Source: Theodoxus fluviatilis (taxonomy: Eukaryota; Mollusca; Gastropoda; Cycloneritida; Neritidae). From it: a stretch of DNA of 64,000 bases. Location: assembly GCA_034096865.1 (NCBI GenBank), contig JAWQFJ010016471.1:10001-74000 (forward strand), given 5' to 3'. The notes beneath the pieces are model-generated. The model was not told where the DNA came from. It made no database searches and saw only the letters and a list, made by a program, of their open reading frames with translations. Shown here piece by piece: positions 45,036 through 54,997 of the stretch. The stretch's first letter is position 1. Each line of letters starts with the position of its first letter. A program made the translations under genes and the position numbers.

Positions 45036-45041
45036 TTTATT
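45036..45041 (-). terminator. Poly(A) signal overlapping the stop codon
   Basis: Minus strand AATAAA whose inner TAA is the stop codon of the exon at 45037. A GT-rich element (GGTGTTGTGGGTGTT) follows about 50 bp downstream on the minus strand. Confidence 0.5.
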
Positions 45042-45213
45042 CACACTCCAGGGGGAGGAAGTGTTGCCTTGAGGCATTAATGATAGGGGGGGCGAGGCGT
45101 GTGGCATCCCCCGTTTCAACCCAGCTTATGTCTGGCATATTAGGAAAACTGGAGAAGTTCCCCCTTTCACGGAAGTACTCTACCTCCAGGTCCCTGCCCT
45201 GCTGCTGAAGAAC
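45037..45213 (-). CDS. Terminal exon of an unidentified convergent gene
   Basis: Minus strand: strong acceptor (TTTTTCTCCATGTGTTTTCT then CAG) directly followed by 58 codons reading VLQQQGRDLEVEYFRERGNF, then SSFPNMPDISWVETGDATRL and onward to HFLPLECE, and TAA. Non-repetitive, well-balanced composition; the stop is embedded in AATAAA with a GT-rich downstream element. This combination is hard to get by chance and indicates a real last exon. I do not recognise the protein. Upstream exons (higher coordinates) were not found, so the previous intron is long or the other exons lie beyond the LTR element. The gene converges on SHPRH. Confidence 0.5.
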   Translation of the reverse strand, partial: VLQQQGRDLEVEYFRERGNFSSFPNMPDISWVETGDATRLAPPIINASRQHFLPLECE

Positions 45214-45246
45214 CTGAGAAAACACATGGAGAAAAATTAGAAACAA

Positions 45247-46540
45247 TCATGAGTGCACTCATTCTACAAGTGACAATGATAAGACTGCTTTCAATGCACA
45301 GTCTCAAGGGAACTTTAATTTTTATTTCTCATTAACACCATCATCATCATCATCATCATCACTTTAAAGCAATGTAATAATCTCTTTTTTAAAAAGATGG
45401 ATCATGAGATGATTTCCTCTCTCCTCCCCCTCCTCCCCCCCCCTCCCCCCAATCATATTGCACATTAATAATGTTAAATGGGTTGTGATGATTCATTCTG
45501 TATTGGAGACAGTTTTACTGTATTTCAATGTTACTTCATACCGTCATACCGTGCCACGGTAGAACAAGCACTGTCTTTTCCTGTTGCTGTTCCTGAATTG
45601 GACATATATATAAAACAGGTAAAAGAAACCTGAAGTAGATTGCTGACATTAACTTGGACTTAGCAATGCAAAAAATAAACCTAAAAATATGTTTCATTAC
45701 GTGACGCTTTTCAGAATATGTGACAAAGTCACGTGTAAGTAACACCGCAGAATGGAAAACTCCAAAATCACTTCCTTTCAAATTTTCAACGAATCATGAA
45801 CAATTTTACTGATGAGGATATAAACAGTTACTTTCCGGTGATTATCTACACGACTTGTGACACGAGTTTCGTCAGCTTCGGGCTTCCAGTGCAACTTTTG
45901 AAAGCAATAAAATGTTTGTAACACATGGACACAAAATGCATATTTTATACTTTGGCCACCCCTAAAGCGGCTTTCATGGGTAGCTGCTACTTTCGATGAG
46001 TATTTTTCAAGTTTTCAACCCTTGGCCATGTTACTCATTTACGCAGATCAGTGAGATCAACAAATTAGCAGCTGAACATAGGAAGTAGACAACTGCTTGT
46101 CGGTGGACCCGAAATGTTACTTGCGTTAGACAAATTTTAGCCATGTATCACGCATTGCTGGTGATAATAAAGAAACAATTGATCACAGAAGGAAGTTCAA
46201 ACACACTTTATGAAGCTGATAAGGTGATTCCACATTGTGTTCTCTCAAGAGTATTTTTTTTCCACTGGGGCAACGAAATAGGTAGGTGAAGCGTGTCCTC
46301 AATTTGGTCACCATTTAAACTGCTTCCATCAGAGGGAAACATTGAAATAAAATATTTCCTTTTCAAATTTTGTCATGATTATATGATACAATTATACCTC
46401 TATTACTTAGTAACAAAGACCAATAGGGTAGAAATAGTCAAGCTGTGTCGTTTTCAGTCAAATTAGGCAAAAGTACAGGCAAGTCACCGAATGGCAAATT
46501 TGACTCGGTATCGTGCCCGTCCACATATATGTTGGATCAA
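45247..46540. other. Intergenic or intronic segment, no feature
   Basis: (ATC)n at about 45330-45362 and a C-rich run (CTCCCCCCCCTCCCC-like) at about 45420-45450. Nothing else recognised. Confidence 0.5.
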
Positions 46541-46544
46541 TAGA

Positions 46545-46682
46545 TACAAGGAACAGACTGCTCCCTGGAACATTAGATACAAGGGATATGCTGCTCCCTG
46601 GAGCATTAGACACAAGGGAGAGGCTGCTTCCTGGAGCATTAGACACAAGGGATAGGCTGCTCCCTGGAGCATTAGATTAGGC
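46545..46682 (+). repeat. 33-bp repeat, 4 units
   Basis: CATTAGACACAAGGGATAGG then CTGCTCCCTGGAG, four diverged copies. Confidence 0.5.
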
Positions 46683-48139
46683 AGCACTGTATTTGCCTTG
46701 GAGACTAGGCAGCTTTGACCATGGGTACAACCGTGCCTTCGAAACAATGTTGAATGGCAGCAATGATATGTTTAATTGAAAACGTTCATACATGAAATTC
46801 AAGGCAGCCAAAATTTGACACTGACCAACTTGGGTTGGGGGTAAGAATAGACCCATCACGTCTCCCTAAGCAATTTTTGAAAAGCTAACAACTAAAGAAA
46901 TGAGGACATGACTTCCTCTAACTAGCTCAATCCATGGCTGATGGATTAAACAATTCCTTTCTGATGAAGAAGGGTGTGAAACCTTTCCCCTCACTCTTTC
47001 ATTCTATCATGTATCCTGCATTTCAGATGCCCATGTTGTATGTTATAAGACCAGCCTACTATGTAGCTTATCAGTCCGGGAGGGTTGCAGAGTGGCCTTC
47101 TCCATCGTTTGTTTACTGGACTTGACATGTGACTGCGGGCAGTTCCCTCCTGTTGTCCTTGTGCACTGTCTAAATTGTTAAATATGAGACATATTTTATG
47201 TTTTCTATAAATTGAGACATCTGATTTCAATAGTGCAATATTCATTCGGTTGACTTTGTTATGCTTATCAAGGCAACAGTTGGTATGAATAATTTCGGTT
47301 TAGAATAAGGCAGTAATACACCTTTTTCAATCATTAGGAAAACACAAACCCAGGGACAGGCTGAGATCAAAACGGCCAATCCCAAACCTGGCTCCCTGGC
47401 GTCCGCACATTTCTATGATAAGGAGGGACTGTCGGCAGGCCGAGAGAGACCCCATCCCTTCTGGGTTGAGAGACCACTGCCACCATGGTCTTGGATTGGT
47501 GTAGGCAATTATCATCCGGCCTGGGACCAGCCAGCGGCTCCTGTACTCATGGTTAAAAATAAAAGTTGTGGAAAGCATCGTTGATTTGTGTCATACCTGT
47601 GCCCATCTACCATCAAGCCTTACCCCCACTCCACTCCACCACACTTCCTTCCTTCCTTCCTTATTCGCTCATTCAGACCATGTTGGCAAGTGTTTAAAGT
47701 GACTACATGGTTGGCTTCATCCTGGTTGTCATGTGTACACGCAGTGAAAATAAAAGCCAGACGCAGGACAGGCTAGGACGAGAGGGAAGGAGACTGAGCT
47801 GTTTTCCTGGTCTCCAGAAAGGAATTAAGACCCGGGAAACTCTGCCCTGATCAGTCCCCTAGGTACCTACTGCAGTTTCCCACCCACACCAATCATTTGG
47901 GGTTACCAACAAATTGACTCGGTGAAAATGGTCTTCCTGTCCAAGAGGAAAAGCCACTCTAGGGCTAATTACTTGAGCAAGAAGTGTAAATGCATTCATT
48001 TTCAGTACTGAATTGTAAAGTTGTTTTGGTAAGAATAAAAATGAAGAAGACACTTGCATTAACCATGTAATGATGAAAAATTATTATTTTAAGGGGGGAG
48101 GGAATCTGAAGCAGTAAAAATGCTCTACCAACTTTTCCT
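46683..48139. other. Unassigned DNA before the LTR element
   Basis: A fragment of the SINE-like family at about 46835-46875 (GGTAAGAATAGACCCATCAC). (TTCC)n at 47646-47661. A minus-strand open stretch at 47327-47578 (RSRWLVPGRMIIAYTNPRPW) has no recognised homologue. Confidence 0.5.
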
Positions 48140-48290
48140 CCTGGTGACCCAGCGTTTACTCCAAACTGTTCGAAAGATTTTCGTGCTTAATGGCCTTACT
48201 TAGCTTATAAAGGCTGATAGGCTGTAAAACACCAACCAACATCCCTACGCGATTCGTAAGGGGCGAATAACTAGGGACACTGTAAAAGGT
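48140..48290 (+). repeat. SINE-like repeat, two partial copies
   Basis: First the 3' part (GCGTTTACTCCAAACTGTTC, CGTGCTTAATGGCC, AAAGGCTGATAGGC, ACACC), then a 5' part (CCCTACGCGATTCGTAAGGG, GCGAATAACTAGGGACA). Same family as 53786. Confidence 0.5.
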
Positions 48291-48370
48291 GATCTAATCA
48301 TATCCTACACTTCCTTCTAACCTCAGAACAGTTTGTTTCTTTCAAATATATTGTGTTAACATTTCATAAT

Positions 48371-48594
48371 TGTTGTGTTCCGAGCGTTGTACTTCTTCAA
48401 TCAATAAAGACTGGAGGCTTGTTAGTATTTCAACTTTGAGAATTTACTACTTCTTCTTACAGTTTAATTCCGCGTGCGTAGGACTCGACATATGGCGCCC
48501 GACAATCTTCCCGGCGCATGCGCGCATAATGCGTAGACAAAACCAAGTGATAAACTCGCAGGCGAAACCAAGTGATAAACATGATAACACGACA
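48371..48594 (-). repeat. 3' LTR (224 bp)
   Basis: Plus strand begins TGTTGTGTTCCGAGCG and ends ATAACACGACA. Contains a direct repeat of ACCAAGTGATAAAC. Confidence 0.5.
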
Positions 48595-48608
48595 TCTTCC
48601 CCTCTTTG
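48595..48608 (-). promoter_or_regulatory. Polypurine tract
   Basis: Minus strand CAAAGAGGGGAAGA abuts the 3' LTR, the expected plus-strand DNA primer site. Confidence 0.5.
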
Positions 48609-48741
48609 AGATTTTGCAAAAATCAGCCCAGTGGCTAGTTATTCATTAGAGTCTGTGATAACCGAGAAGGGAGATAAATTCACTTTAAAAGTTAAAAGTT
48701 CAGATCAATGTGTCCTGCATTCCAACAATGTTAAAAAATTG

Positions 48742-51555
48742 TTAGTTATCCTGGAAGCGGATTGGTCTGGTAACAATGCGGCCGCTGCGGGTCCTCGTCA
48801 CGGCTGGACTGCTGTTGCCCTCGGGAGGTCGGACTGGAGGTAGACCACCACTGGCAGTGTCGGAACTGTTGACATCTGGCGGGCGTTGACCGACCTGGAC
48901 GACGGACTTGCCCTGTCTCGGACTGGTACCTGACTCTGAATTGTGACTGTCAGAGTCGTTGCAGCTGGGACGTGCTGCATTGTAGCTGGGACTGCCACAA
49001 TCTCCATGCTGGTCTCTGAATACAGGGACAGGGATAACGTGACTGGACAGGGACAGGCGCTTGTGGACCGTGCTGGGGTTAGGACGGGACCGCTCAGGCT
49101 GAGGACTGTGGAACAGCCTGAGATGACGACGATTTCGCCGGAAGTTCTTGCCGTTAGGCGTTTGTACCACATAGGATCTTGGTGCACACTGCTGTTGGAC
49201 GATGGCTGGACTTCCCCACTTCTTCTCGTTGTCCAGCTTCTGGAGAACTGGGTCACCTGGCGAAAGTTCTCCCAGTAGACGGACTCCGTGGCGTCTGTCG
49301 AATACTTTCTTGTATGCTGCTTTGTGTTCTCTATCCTTGTCCGCCACAGACTTCCTTTCATAACTTGGCGCAAGGTTTTCAGGCAGGGTTGGGAGTGTTG
49401 TACGAAGCTTTCGGCCGAATGCTAGCTCGGCTGGACTCTTGCCTGTCGCTGCGATAGGAGTGGCTCTGTGGGCAAGTAGTGCTATCATTGGCTCCTTCTG
49501 GCCCAGAATCTTCTTGGCTTCTTGTACAGCTCTCTCAGCTTCGCCGTTTGCTTGCGGGTAGTGCGGGGATGTGGTGATGTGTTCAAAGCCCCAACGCTGT
49601 GAAAACTGCTGGAACTCTGATGATGTGAACTGACGGCCATTGTCAGTAATGAGTGTTTCTGGAATCCCGTGACGAGCAAACATGTTGGACATCCGTCCGA
49701 TGACTTCTGAAGAGGTGATGTTTCTGAGGTAGGCTATCTCGAGGTATCTTGAGAAGTAGTCTATCAGTACAAGGTACTGCTTTCCCTTGAGTTCACAAAG
49801 ATCAGCTGCACACTTCTGGAATGGCCTATCTGGTAGTTCTGTTGTGATGAGTGGTTCTTTTCGCTGAGTAGCCTGTTTCTCTTGACAGTGCTTGCAGTTG
49901 CGGACGATTTGCTTGATGCGCGTGCCGACTCCTGGCCACCAGCACGCTGCGTTCGCTCTCTCACGGCACTTTACGATGCCGAGATGACCGTCATGGATCC
50001 TTGCTAGGATTTCATCTCTCATGGACGCTGGTATCACGATGCGGCTGCCTCTGGTGAGCAGGCCGTTGTTCTCGCTGAGTTCGCCGCGGACTTCGAAGAG
50101 ATCACGCAGTCCTTCCTCAACATCTGACGCGTACACTGGCCATCCTTCTCGCACGTAGTGTAATGCTGCTTGGATCAAACTGTCTTTCTTGGTTTCTTCT
50201 GCCAGTTCTTTCAGCTTCTTGTCCGGCATGTGGTAGGACCAGGACAGGTTCACGCTGTCGACGTAGTCTGCCACGTCTTCGATGAGTAGCTCCACTCTGC
50301 TCACATCTTCTTCTTTGTACTTCTGTGGGCTGCGAGAAAGAGTGTCTGCCACGACGAGCTGCTTTCCCGGCACGTACTCTGCGATGGGGTTGAATCTCAT
50401 GAGTCGCATGAGCATTCTCTGACATCTGACTGGGGTATCCTCAAGGTTCTTGTAGTTGATGATGGGGACGAGAGGCTTGTGATCCGTCTCTAGCTTGAAA
50501 CTGGACAGGCCAACCAGGTAGCGGCTGAACTTCTCACAGGCGTAGACAGCTGCGAGAGTTTCCTTCTCGATTTGTGCGTACCTGCTCTCAGTGGGGGTCA
50601 AGGTACGTGAGCAGTATGCTACCGGCTTGAGGACTCCGTCAGGGTATTGCTGTAGTAGGACTCCACCTACTCCGTAGCTGCTTGCATCTGCACTCACTGT
50701 TGTGGGCTTTCTTGGGTCGTAGAAGGCAAGTGTGGGTGTTGACGTCAGCATCTTCTTCACCTCACTCATGGCTTTGATCTGCGCTGGCCCCCATGACCAG
50801 GCTCTGTCGTTCTCCAAAAGTTCTGTCACTGGCCGCAGTACTGTCGACAGGTTCGGCAAGTATCGGCCCAGAAAGTTGATCATGCCCAGAACTCTCCTCA
50901 ACTCCGTCACGTTGGTGGGGTCTGGCATGTTGGTGATGGCTTCAACCTTGGTCGGATCTGGAGAGACTCCGTTCTTGCTGATGCGATGCCCAAGAAACTC
51001 GATCTCTTGCTTTCTCAGCTCGCACTTGTCTGGGTTGAGCTTGAGGTTGACACTGGCTAGTTTCTTCATGACGCCGCCCAGGTGGCGCTCATGGGACAGC
51101 TCGTCTTCGCTGTAGACGAGGATATCGTCGAAGAAGCAGACGACGTTGCTCTGATCCTTCAAGATGTTTTCGACTGTGCGTTGAAAAATCTCAGGCGCTG
51201 AGGATATTCCGAAAGGGAGTCTCTTGTAAAAATATCTCCCGGATGTTGGGGTTATGAACGTGGTGAGCTTTGCTGTCGAAGGGTCGAGAGGCAACTGCCA
51301 GAAGCCTGAAGTCGCGTCGAGCTTGCTGAAGAACGCTGACCCCGATAGCTTGTGCAGAATGTCGTCGAGGGTTGGAAGGATGTACCTCTCCCGCTTCACA
51401 GCCAGATTGAGCTTCTTGAAATCTGTGCAAATCCTCACGTCGCCGGACTTTTTCAGTACTGGTACGATGGGAGCGCACCAGTCTGTAGGTTCAGTCACTG
51501 CTTCTATGATGCCTTTGGCTTCCATCCTGGCCAACTCTTTGTTGACTTTCTCCAA
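48742..51555 (-). CDS. pol: Pol: RT, RNase H, integrase of the LTR element
   Basis: 937 open codons; the first listed codon is not ATG, so this is the open span of a frame entered from gag. RT: FKKLNLAVKRERY, then catalytic FFDD at about residue 145. RNase H: SADASSYGVGGV near residue 290. Integrase: H-x3-H ... C-x2-C zinc domain (HDGHLGIVKC to CKHCQ) around residues 520-560, then a D-D-E core with LITDNGRQF and NGEAERAVQ. The C-terminal 130 residues are basic and Ser/Pro-rich. It would copy RNA to DNA and integrate it. It sits in the -1 frame relative to gag-protease. Conserved RT-start residues are divided between the two frames at a GCGCGC run (51574-51579). Confidence 0.5.
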   Translation of the reverse strand: MEKVNKELARMEAKGIIEAVTEPTDWCAPIVPVLKKSGDVRICTDFKKLNLAVKRERYILPTLDDILHKLSGSAFFSKLDATSGFWQLPLDPSTAKLTTFITPTSGRYFYKRLPFGISSAPEIFQRTVENILKDQSNVVCFFDDILVYSEDELSHERHLGGVMKKLASVNLKLNPDKCELRKQEIEFLGHRISKNGVSPDPTKVEAITNMPDPTNVTELRRVLGMINFLGRYLPNLSTVLRPVTELLENDRAWSWGPAQIKAMSEVKKMLTSTPTLAFYDPRKPTTVSADASSYGVGGVLLQQYPDGVLKPVAYCSRTLTPTESRYAQIEKETLAAVYACEKFSRYLVGLSSFKLETDHKPLVPIINYKNLEDTPVRCQRMLMRLMRFNPIAEYVPGKQLVVADTLSRSPQKYKEEDVSRVELLIEDVADYVDSVNLSWSYHMPDKKLKELAEETKKDSLIQAALHYVREGWPVYASDVEEGLRDLFEVRGELSENNGLLTRGSRIVIPASMRDEILARIHDGHLGIVKCRERANAACWWPGVGTRIKQIVRNCKHCQEKQATQRKEPLITTELPDRPFQKCAADLCELKGKQYLVLIDYFSRYLEIAYLRNITSSEVIGRMSNMFARHGIPETLITDNGRQFTSSEFQQFSQRWGFEHITTSPHYPQANGEAERAVQEAKKILGQKEPMIALLAHRATPIAATGKSPAELAFGRKLRTTLPTLPENLAPSYERKSVADKDREHKAAYKKVFDRRHGVRLLGELSPGDPVLQKLDNEKKWGSPAIVQQQCAPRSYVVQTPNGKNFRRNRRHLRLFHSPQPERSRPNPSTVHKRLSLSSHVIPVPVFRDQHGDCGSPSYNAARPSCNDSDSHNSESGTSPRQGKSVVQVGQRPPDVNSSDTASGGLPPVRPPEGNSSPAVTRTRSGRIVTRPIRFQDN

Positions 51556-53012
51556 CAGTGGTATTGGTATTCTGCGCGCTGTGTATGTAGGCTGTAAGGT
51601 TGTACATCGTCTCTCAGCAATATTTTCACTGGGGTGCAGTCGACTGGTTTCTCATCCAGTGCACCGAAGGGTAGCCTGTCGATGGTGTCGATTCTTTTTA
51701 CGAGACCCATCCTTGTTGACGCTTCTCGACTGAGAAGATTGTCGGTCTTCGAATTCACGACGAAGATCCAAAGTGGGAATGGCTTATCGTGGACTCTGGT
51801 GACTGCTTCGAACTGTCCCAGGCACTCCATCACGCCGCCAGCGCTGCACAGAATCGTGTTAGATTTCCGTAGCTGTGGTCGTGGACTCATGTTGTTGTAC
51901 TGGGCTGCCGAAATGACGCTCACATCTGCCCCTGTGTCGATCTTGAACGTGATTTTGCTGTTTTCAACTGTCAAGACTGTAGTCCACGGTGGTTCGTTGT
52001 TGGTCCCACTGTTTACTGGCCCAATGAAGATTTCTTCTTGTGTCACTCTGTGTACTTCGTCCTCTTCTTCTCCTCCTCTTTCTTCATACTGGTAGCCGTG
52101 GTAGTCGTAGTAGTTGTAGTGGTGCTCTTCCACTGAGTGCATCGATTTGCTTCTACATACTGCTGCGAAGTGGTTTGGCTTTGAACAATTTCTGCACCTT
52201 TTTCCCTGTGCAGGACAGATCTCTGTGTTGCTATGGTGACGACCACATCTTGAGCATGATGATGAGTATCCTCCTCTCCCTCTCTGCGAGAAGTGATTTC
52301 CACGGCCGCGTGGACTGCCACTGGTATGCTGGTTCTGCTGACCGCCGCCCCTATGGCCAGAGCCGCCGCCCTGTGGATGATGACTGCCGGATCTGTCACC
52401 TCGATTACCGTTGTAACCGCTGCGCCTACCGCCTCTGTGATGGCCCCCACTGGCCCCTCTGCCGCTGTGGACTGCATCGATCATCTGGCGTTGCTCTGTT
52501 AGCTGTGTCTTTACTTGTTCATATTGTCGTGCTGCAGTGATGGCATCTTGAAGTGTCAGTGTCGGTGTCAGTTGGAGCTTTTCTGAGAGCTCGCGATCAA
52601 GGACTCCAAGGACAAGACGATCTCGGATTGCTTCGTCTTTGTTCGGTATCTGTGCTAGATTTGCCAGATCGTACAATTCTCTCACGTAGGCTTCTATGGT
52701 TTCCCCCTGCTTCTGGTTGCATGAGTGGAACCTGGCTCTTTCATGAATGACATTTACTCGCGGAATGAAGTAGCCATCAAATTTCTCCAGAATAATCGCG
52801 TAGACTTTTCCTTCTTCTTCCGACAGTTGAAAAGACGTCAGAATCTTCTCTGCCTCTGCACCCATAACGTAGATAAGAGTACTTATCTGGATTTCCGCGT
52901 CTTCTTTGTGCAGCTTTGAAGCCGTGAAGAATCGCTGGAAACGTTGCTTCCACTCGGGCCATGCTGTAGGATTGCTGAAGTCGAAGTTTTCCGGAGGCTT
53001 GAACGGACCCAT
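51504..53012 (-). CDS. gag: Gag-protease of the LTR element
   Basis: Start chosen at ATG 53012. A capsid-like region begins within the first 20 residues (FDFSNPTAWPEWKQRFQRFF) and continues with a helical gag core including RARFHSCNQKQGETIEAYV. Then an RG-rich stretch, two Cys-rich knuckles (CSRCGRHHSNTEIC and CRNCSKPNHFAAVC; C-x2-C-x4-H-x4-C in the second) and an aspartic protease with FKIDTGADVSVIS. The frame runs past the protease into the first residues of RT and then ends at 51504 in a different frame from pol. Forms the particle and processes the polyprotein (family knowledge). Confidence 0.5.
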   Translation of the reverse strand: MGPFKPPENFDFSNPTAWPEWKQRFQRFFTASKLHKEDAEIQISTLIYVMGAEAEKILTSFQLSEEEGKVYAIILEKFDGYFIPRVNVIHERARFHSCNQKQGETIEAYVRELYDLANLAQIPNKDEAIRDRLVLGVLDRELSEKLQLTPTLTLQDAITAARQYEQVKTQLTEQRQMIDAVHSGRGASGGHHRGGRRSGYNGNRGDRSGSHHPQGGGSGHRGGGQQNQHTSGSPRGRGNHFSQRGRGGYSSSCSRCGRHHSNTEICPAQGKRCRNCSKPNHFAAVCRSKSMHSVEEHHYNYYDYHGYQYEERGGEEEDEVHRVTQEEIFIGPVNSGTNNEPPWTTVLTVENSKITFKIDTGADVSVISAAQYNNMSPRPQLRKSNTILCSAGGVMECLGQFEAVTRVHDKPFPLWIFVVNSKTDNLLSREASTRMGLVKRIDTIDRLPFGALDEKPVDCTPVKILLRDDVQPYSLHTQRAEYQYHCWRKSTKSWPGWKPKAS

Positions 53013-53127
53013 CTTCACTGTTTCTTCTTAGACCAGTACCACGTGAAAACGGTTCTAGAAAATTCCGCAGCGAGATTAGGATCTCAGTTCGTTCAGCACG
53101 CGTACAGTTCACAGTTCACCGCTGTTG

Positions 53128-53145
53128 CGTTTACCGCTGCCACCA
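53128..53145 (-). promoter_or_regulatory. Primer-binding site
   Basis: Minus strand TGGTGGCAGCGGTAAACG directly follows the 5' LTR. The TGG start fits the CCA end of a tRNA; I could not assign which tRNA. Confidence 0.5.
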
Positions 53146-53369
53146 TGTTGTGTTCCGAGCGTTGTACTTCTTCAATCAATTAAGACTGGAGGCTTGTTAG
53201 TATTTCAACTTTGAGAATTTACTACTTCTTCTTACAGTTTAATTCCGCGTGCGTAGGACTCGACATATGGCGCCCGACCATCTCCCCGGCGCATGCGCGC
53301 ATAATGCGTAGACAAAACCAAGTGATAAACTCGCAGGCGAAACCAAGTGATAAACATGATAACACGACA
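53146..53369 (-). repeat. 5' LTR (224 bp)
   Basis: Matches the 48371-48594 LTR except for three substitutions (CAATTAAG for CAATAAAG; GACCATCTCCC for GACAATCTTCC). Confidence 0.5.
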
Positions 53370-53373
53370 TAAT

Positions 53374-53785
53374 CGCAAAACTCAGCAATCTACAAAACGA
53401 GAAAGCACGAAAAGAAAGAAAGGAAGAACCAGTCTTCACCAACTCGATAGCATGCAGCGACTGACGTTGCACGGTATAGTAGTGTCGCAACATTAGCACT
53501 GCCTTGTAAACGTTCATACGCAGTCAGCTTTGACCTTTCTAGTGACACCTATTGTGACATGGTTACAGAGTTGTTAGGTATACTCATTCAATGTCAATGT
53601 CTTGGTCGAAGGACAGATGAAGAACATGTTGACAGCAAGCAGACACAGGTGGTGGGGAAAGTTGCAGATAAACGTGGTTTAACGTGCATGCACCGCATAA
53701 TTATTTATTTTGAGGTGTTACAGATGACATAACAAATCACTTGAAAATGTGAAAACTCATTTTTGACCAATCTGACACTCCCCCT
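53374..53785. other. Flank of LTR element, no feature
   Basis: Unique-looking sequence. Nothing recognised. Confidence 0.5.
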
Positions 53786-54097
53786 GTAGGTAAGAATTGA
53801 CCCACCGCGTCTCCTTACGCGATTCGTAAGAGGCAAATAACTAGGGACATCGTGACTTGATTTGCGTTTACTCTAAACTGCTCTAGTTATTTTCGTGCTT
53901 AGTGGCCTTACATAGCCTTCAAAGGCTGATAGGCCGTAAAACACCATCCATCCATCCATCCATCGTAAGAGGCGAATAACTAGGGACATCGTGACTTGAT
54001 TTGCGTTTACTCTAAACTGTTCTAGTGATTTTCGTGCCTACTGGCCTTATATAGCCTACAAAGGCTGATAGGCCGTTAAACACCATCCATCCATCCA
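53786..54097 (+). repeat. SINE-like family, one fuller and one truncated copy in tandem
   Basis: Copy A 53786-53964: GGTAAGAATTGACCCACC, CGCGATTCGTAAGAGGC, GTGACTTGATTTGCGTTT, TCGTGCTTAGTGGCC, AAAGGCTGATAGGCCG, ACACC and (ATCC)n. Copy B 53965-54097 starts at CGTAAGAGGCGAATAACTAG and ends in the same tail. The ATCC tail and 5' truncation suggest LINE-mobilised retroposition. Other copies are at 165, 46835, 48140 and 63851. No clear pol III boxes. Confidence 0.5.
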
Positions 54098-54139
54098 ATC
54101 GGACACATTGCGCCTATTTGGGCTCGGTATCTGGTTGGC

Positions 54140-54800
54140 TCTCTATTGCGGAGGGCCGCTATTGCGGGATTTTGTTTTAAACAAAAGTTCTTAGGTCATT
54201 TTGATTCTTTTGTCCTAAAACGCCTAAAAAACCATAATATTTTTGTTACTTTTTTTCGAAACTTAGGAAAAAAAATCGTTTTTTTCTATTGCGGGGGGTC
54301 GATATTGCGGGATTTTTTTGGTCACAAGTTCTTCAGGCCATTTTGATTCTTTTGTCCTAAAACGCCTTTAAAAAAACATACAATATTTGTTACTTTTTTT
54401 GGAAAAAAAACATAGAAATTTTTTCGGGTTTTACCGATAGCGCTCAGCCTAGGCTGCACCCGCCACCCCGCCTGACTGACTTAGCCTGTCTGGGGAGTTT
54501 CACCTAAACCCGGACGCGTTACTTTTTGTCACGTTTGTGTCCAACATCAGCGTCGGGCCCTGCAGTTAGGGCGTAGGGACCACCCGTTGAGAGTCAAACG
54601 TGGGATGGAGTTAGAATATAAAGCTTCACCCGTTATTGAGAAAACCCGAAAAAAGTTTTTTTTTTAAGTAACAAATATTTTTTTTTTGCGTTTTAAGACA
54701 GGTTGCTTCTCGTGGGATGAAGATCCTCTAATAGATGTTATTCACGCAGTGGCCATTTTGAAATCGAAAACGAGACTAAGTCCGCAAATTTAATGGCGTC
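54140..54800 (+). repeat. Duplicated AT-rich block (TATTGCGGGATTTT)
   Basis: CTATTGCGGGATTTTGTTTT to TTGTTACTTTTTTTCG (54150-54260) is repeated at 54302-54400 with small changes. Followed by CGGGTTTTACCGATAGCGCT and unassigned sequence up to the THAP ORF. Probably the 5' UTR of the element carrying that ORF. Confidence 0.5.
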
Positions 54801-54808
54801 CAGCGTCT

Positions 54809-54997
54809 ATGGCGAAACCGAAGGCTTCATCATCACATAGACACTGCTGTGTTCCTTATTGCGAGAACGATGATCGATATGACGAGAACTCCAGACTGTC
54901 CTTTTTCAAATTCCCCACAGACAAGAAGCAGAAGAAACTATGGATCTGGAAGATTCGTTGTGATCCTGGCAAAAAATTCAAGGCAACAAGAGCTTAG
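54809..54997 (+). pseudogene. Truncated THAP zinc finger
   Basis: ATG 54809. HCCVPYCENDDRYD, SRLSFFKFPTDKKQKKLWIW and KIRCDPGKKFK match the first two thirds of a THAP domain (C-x4-C, FxFP, W). The reading ends at TAG before the C-x2-H half. Likely the remnant of a DNA transposase N-terminus; a second exon or the remainder was not found. Confidence 0.5.

Larger units (their letters stand above)
48371..53369 (-). mobile_element. Ty3-type LTR retrotransposon, nearly intact and young
   Basis: Two 224-bp LTRs differ at only three positions by eye. Flanked by TAAT (48367-48370 and 53370-53373). Minus-strand order: 5' LTR, PBS, gag-protease, RT-RNase H-integrase, polypurine tract, 3' LTR. No env. 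Coding frames lack stops except for a frame change at the start of the RT region (see 51504 and 48742). The 1.3 percent LTR divergence suggests recent insertion. Domain order PR-RT-RH-IN with a CCHC gag places it in Ty3/Metaviridae. Confidence 0.5.

Noticed and set aside
47327..47578. Minus-strand exon of the convergent gene (RSRWLVPGRMIIAYTNPRPW)
   Set aside because: No convincing acceptor or donor in phase with the exon at 45213; kept only as unassigned sequence.
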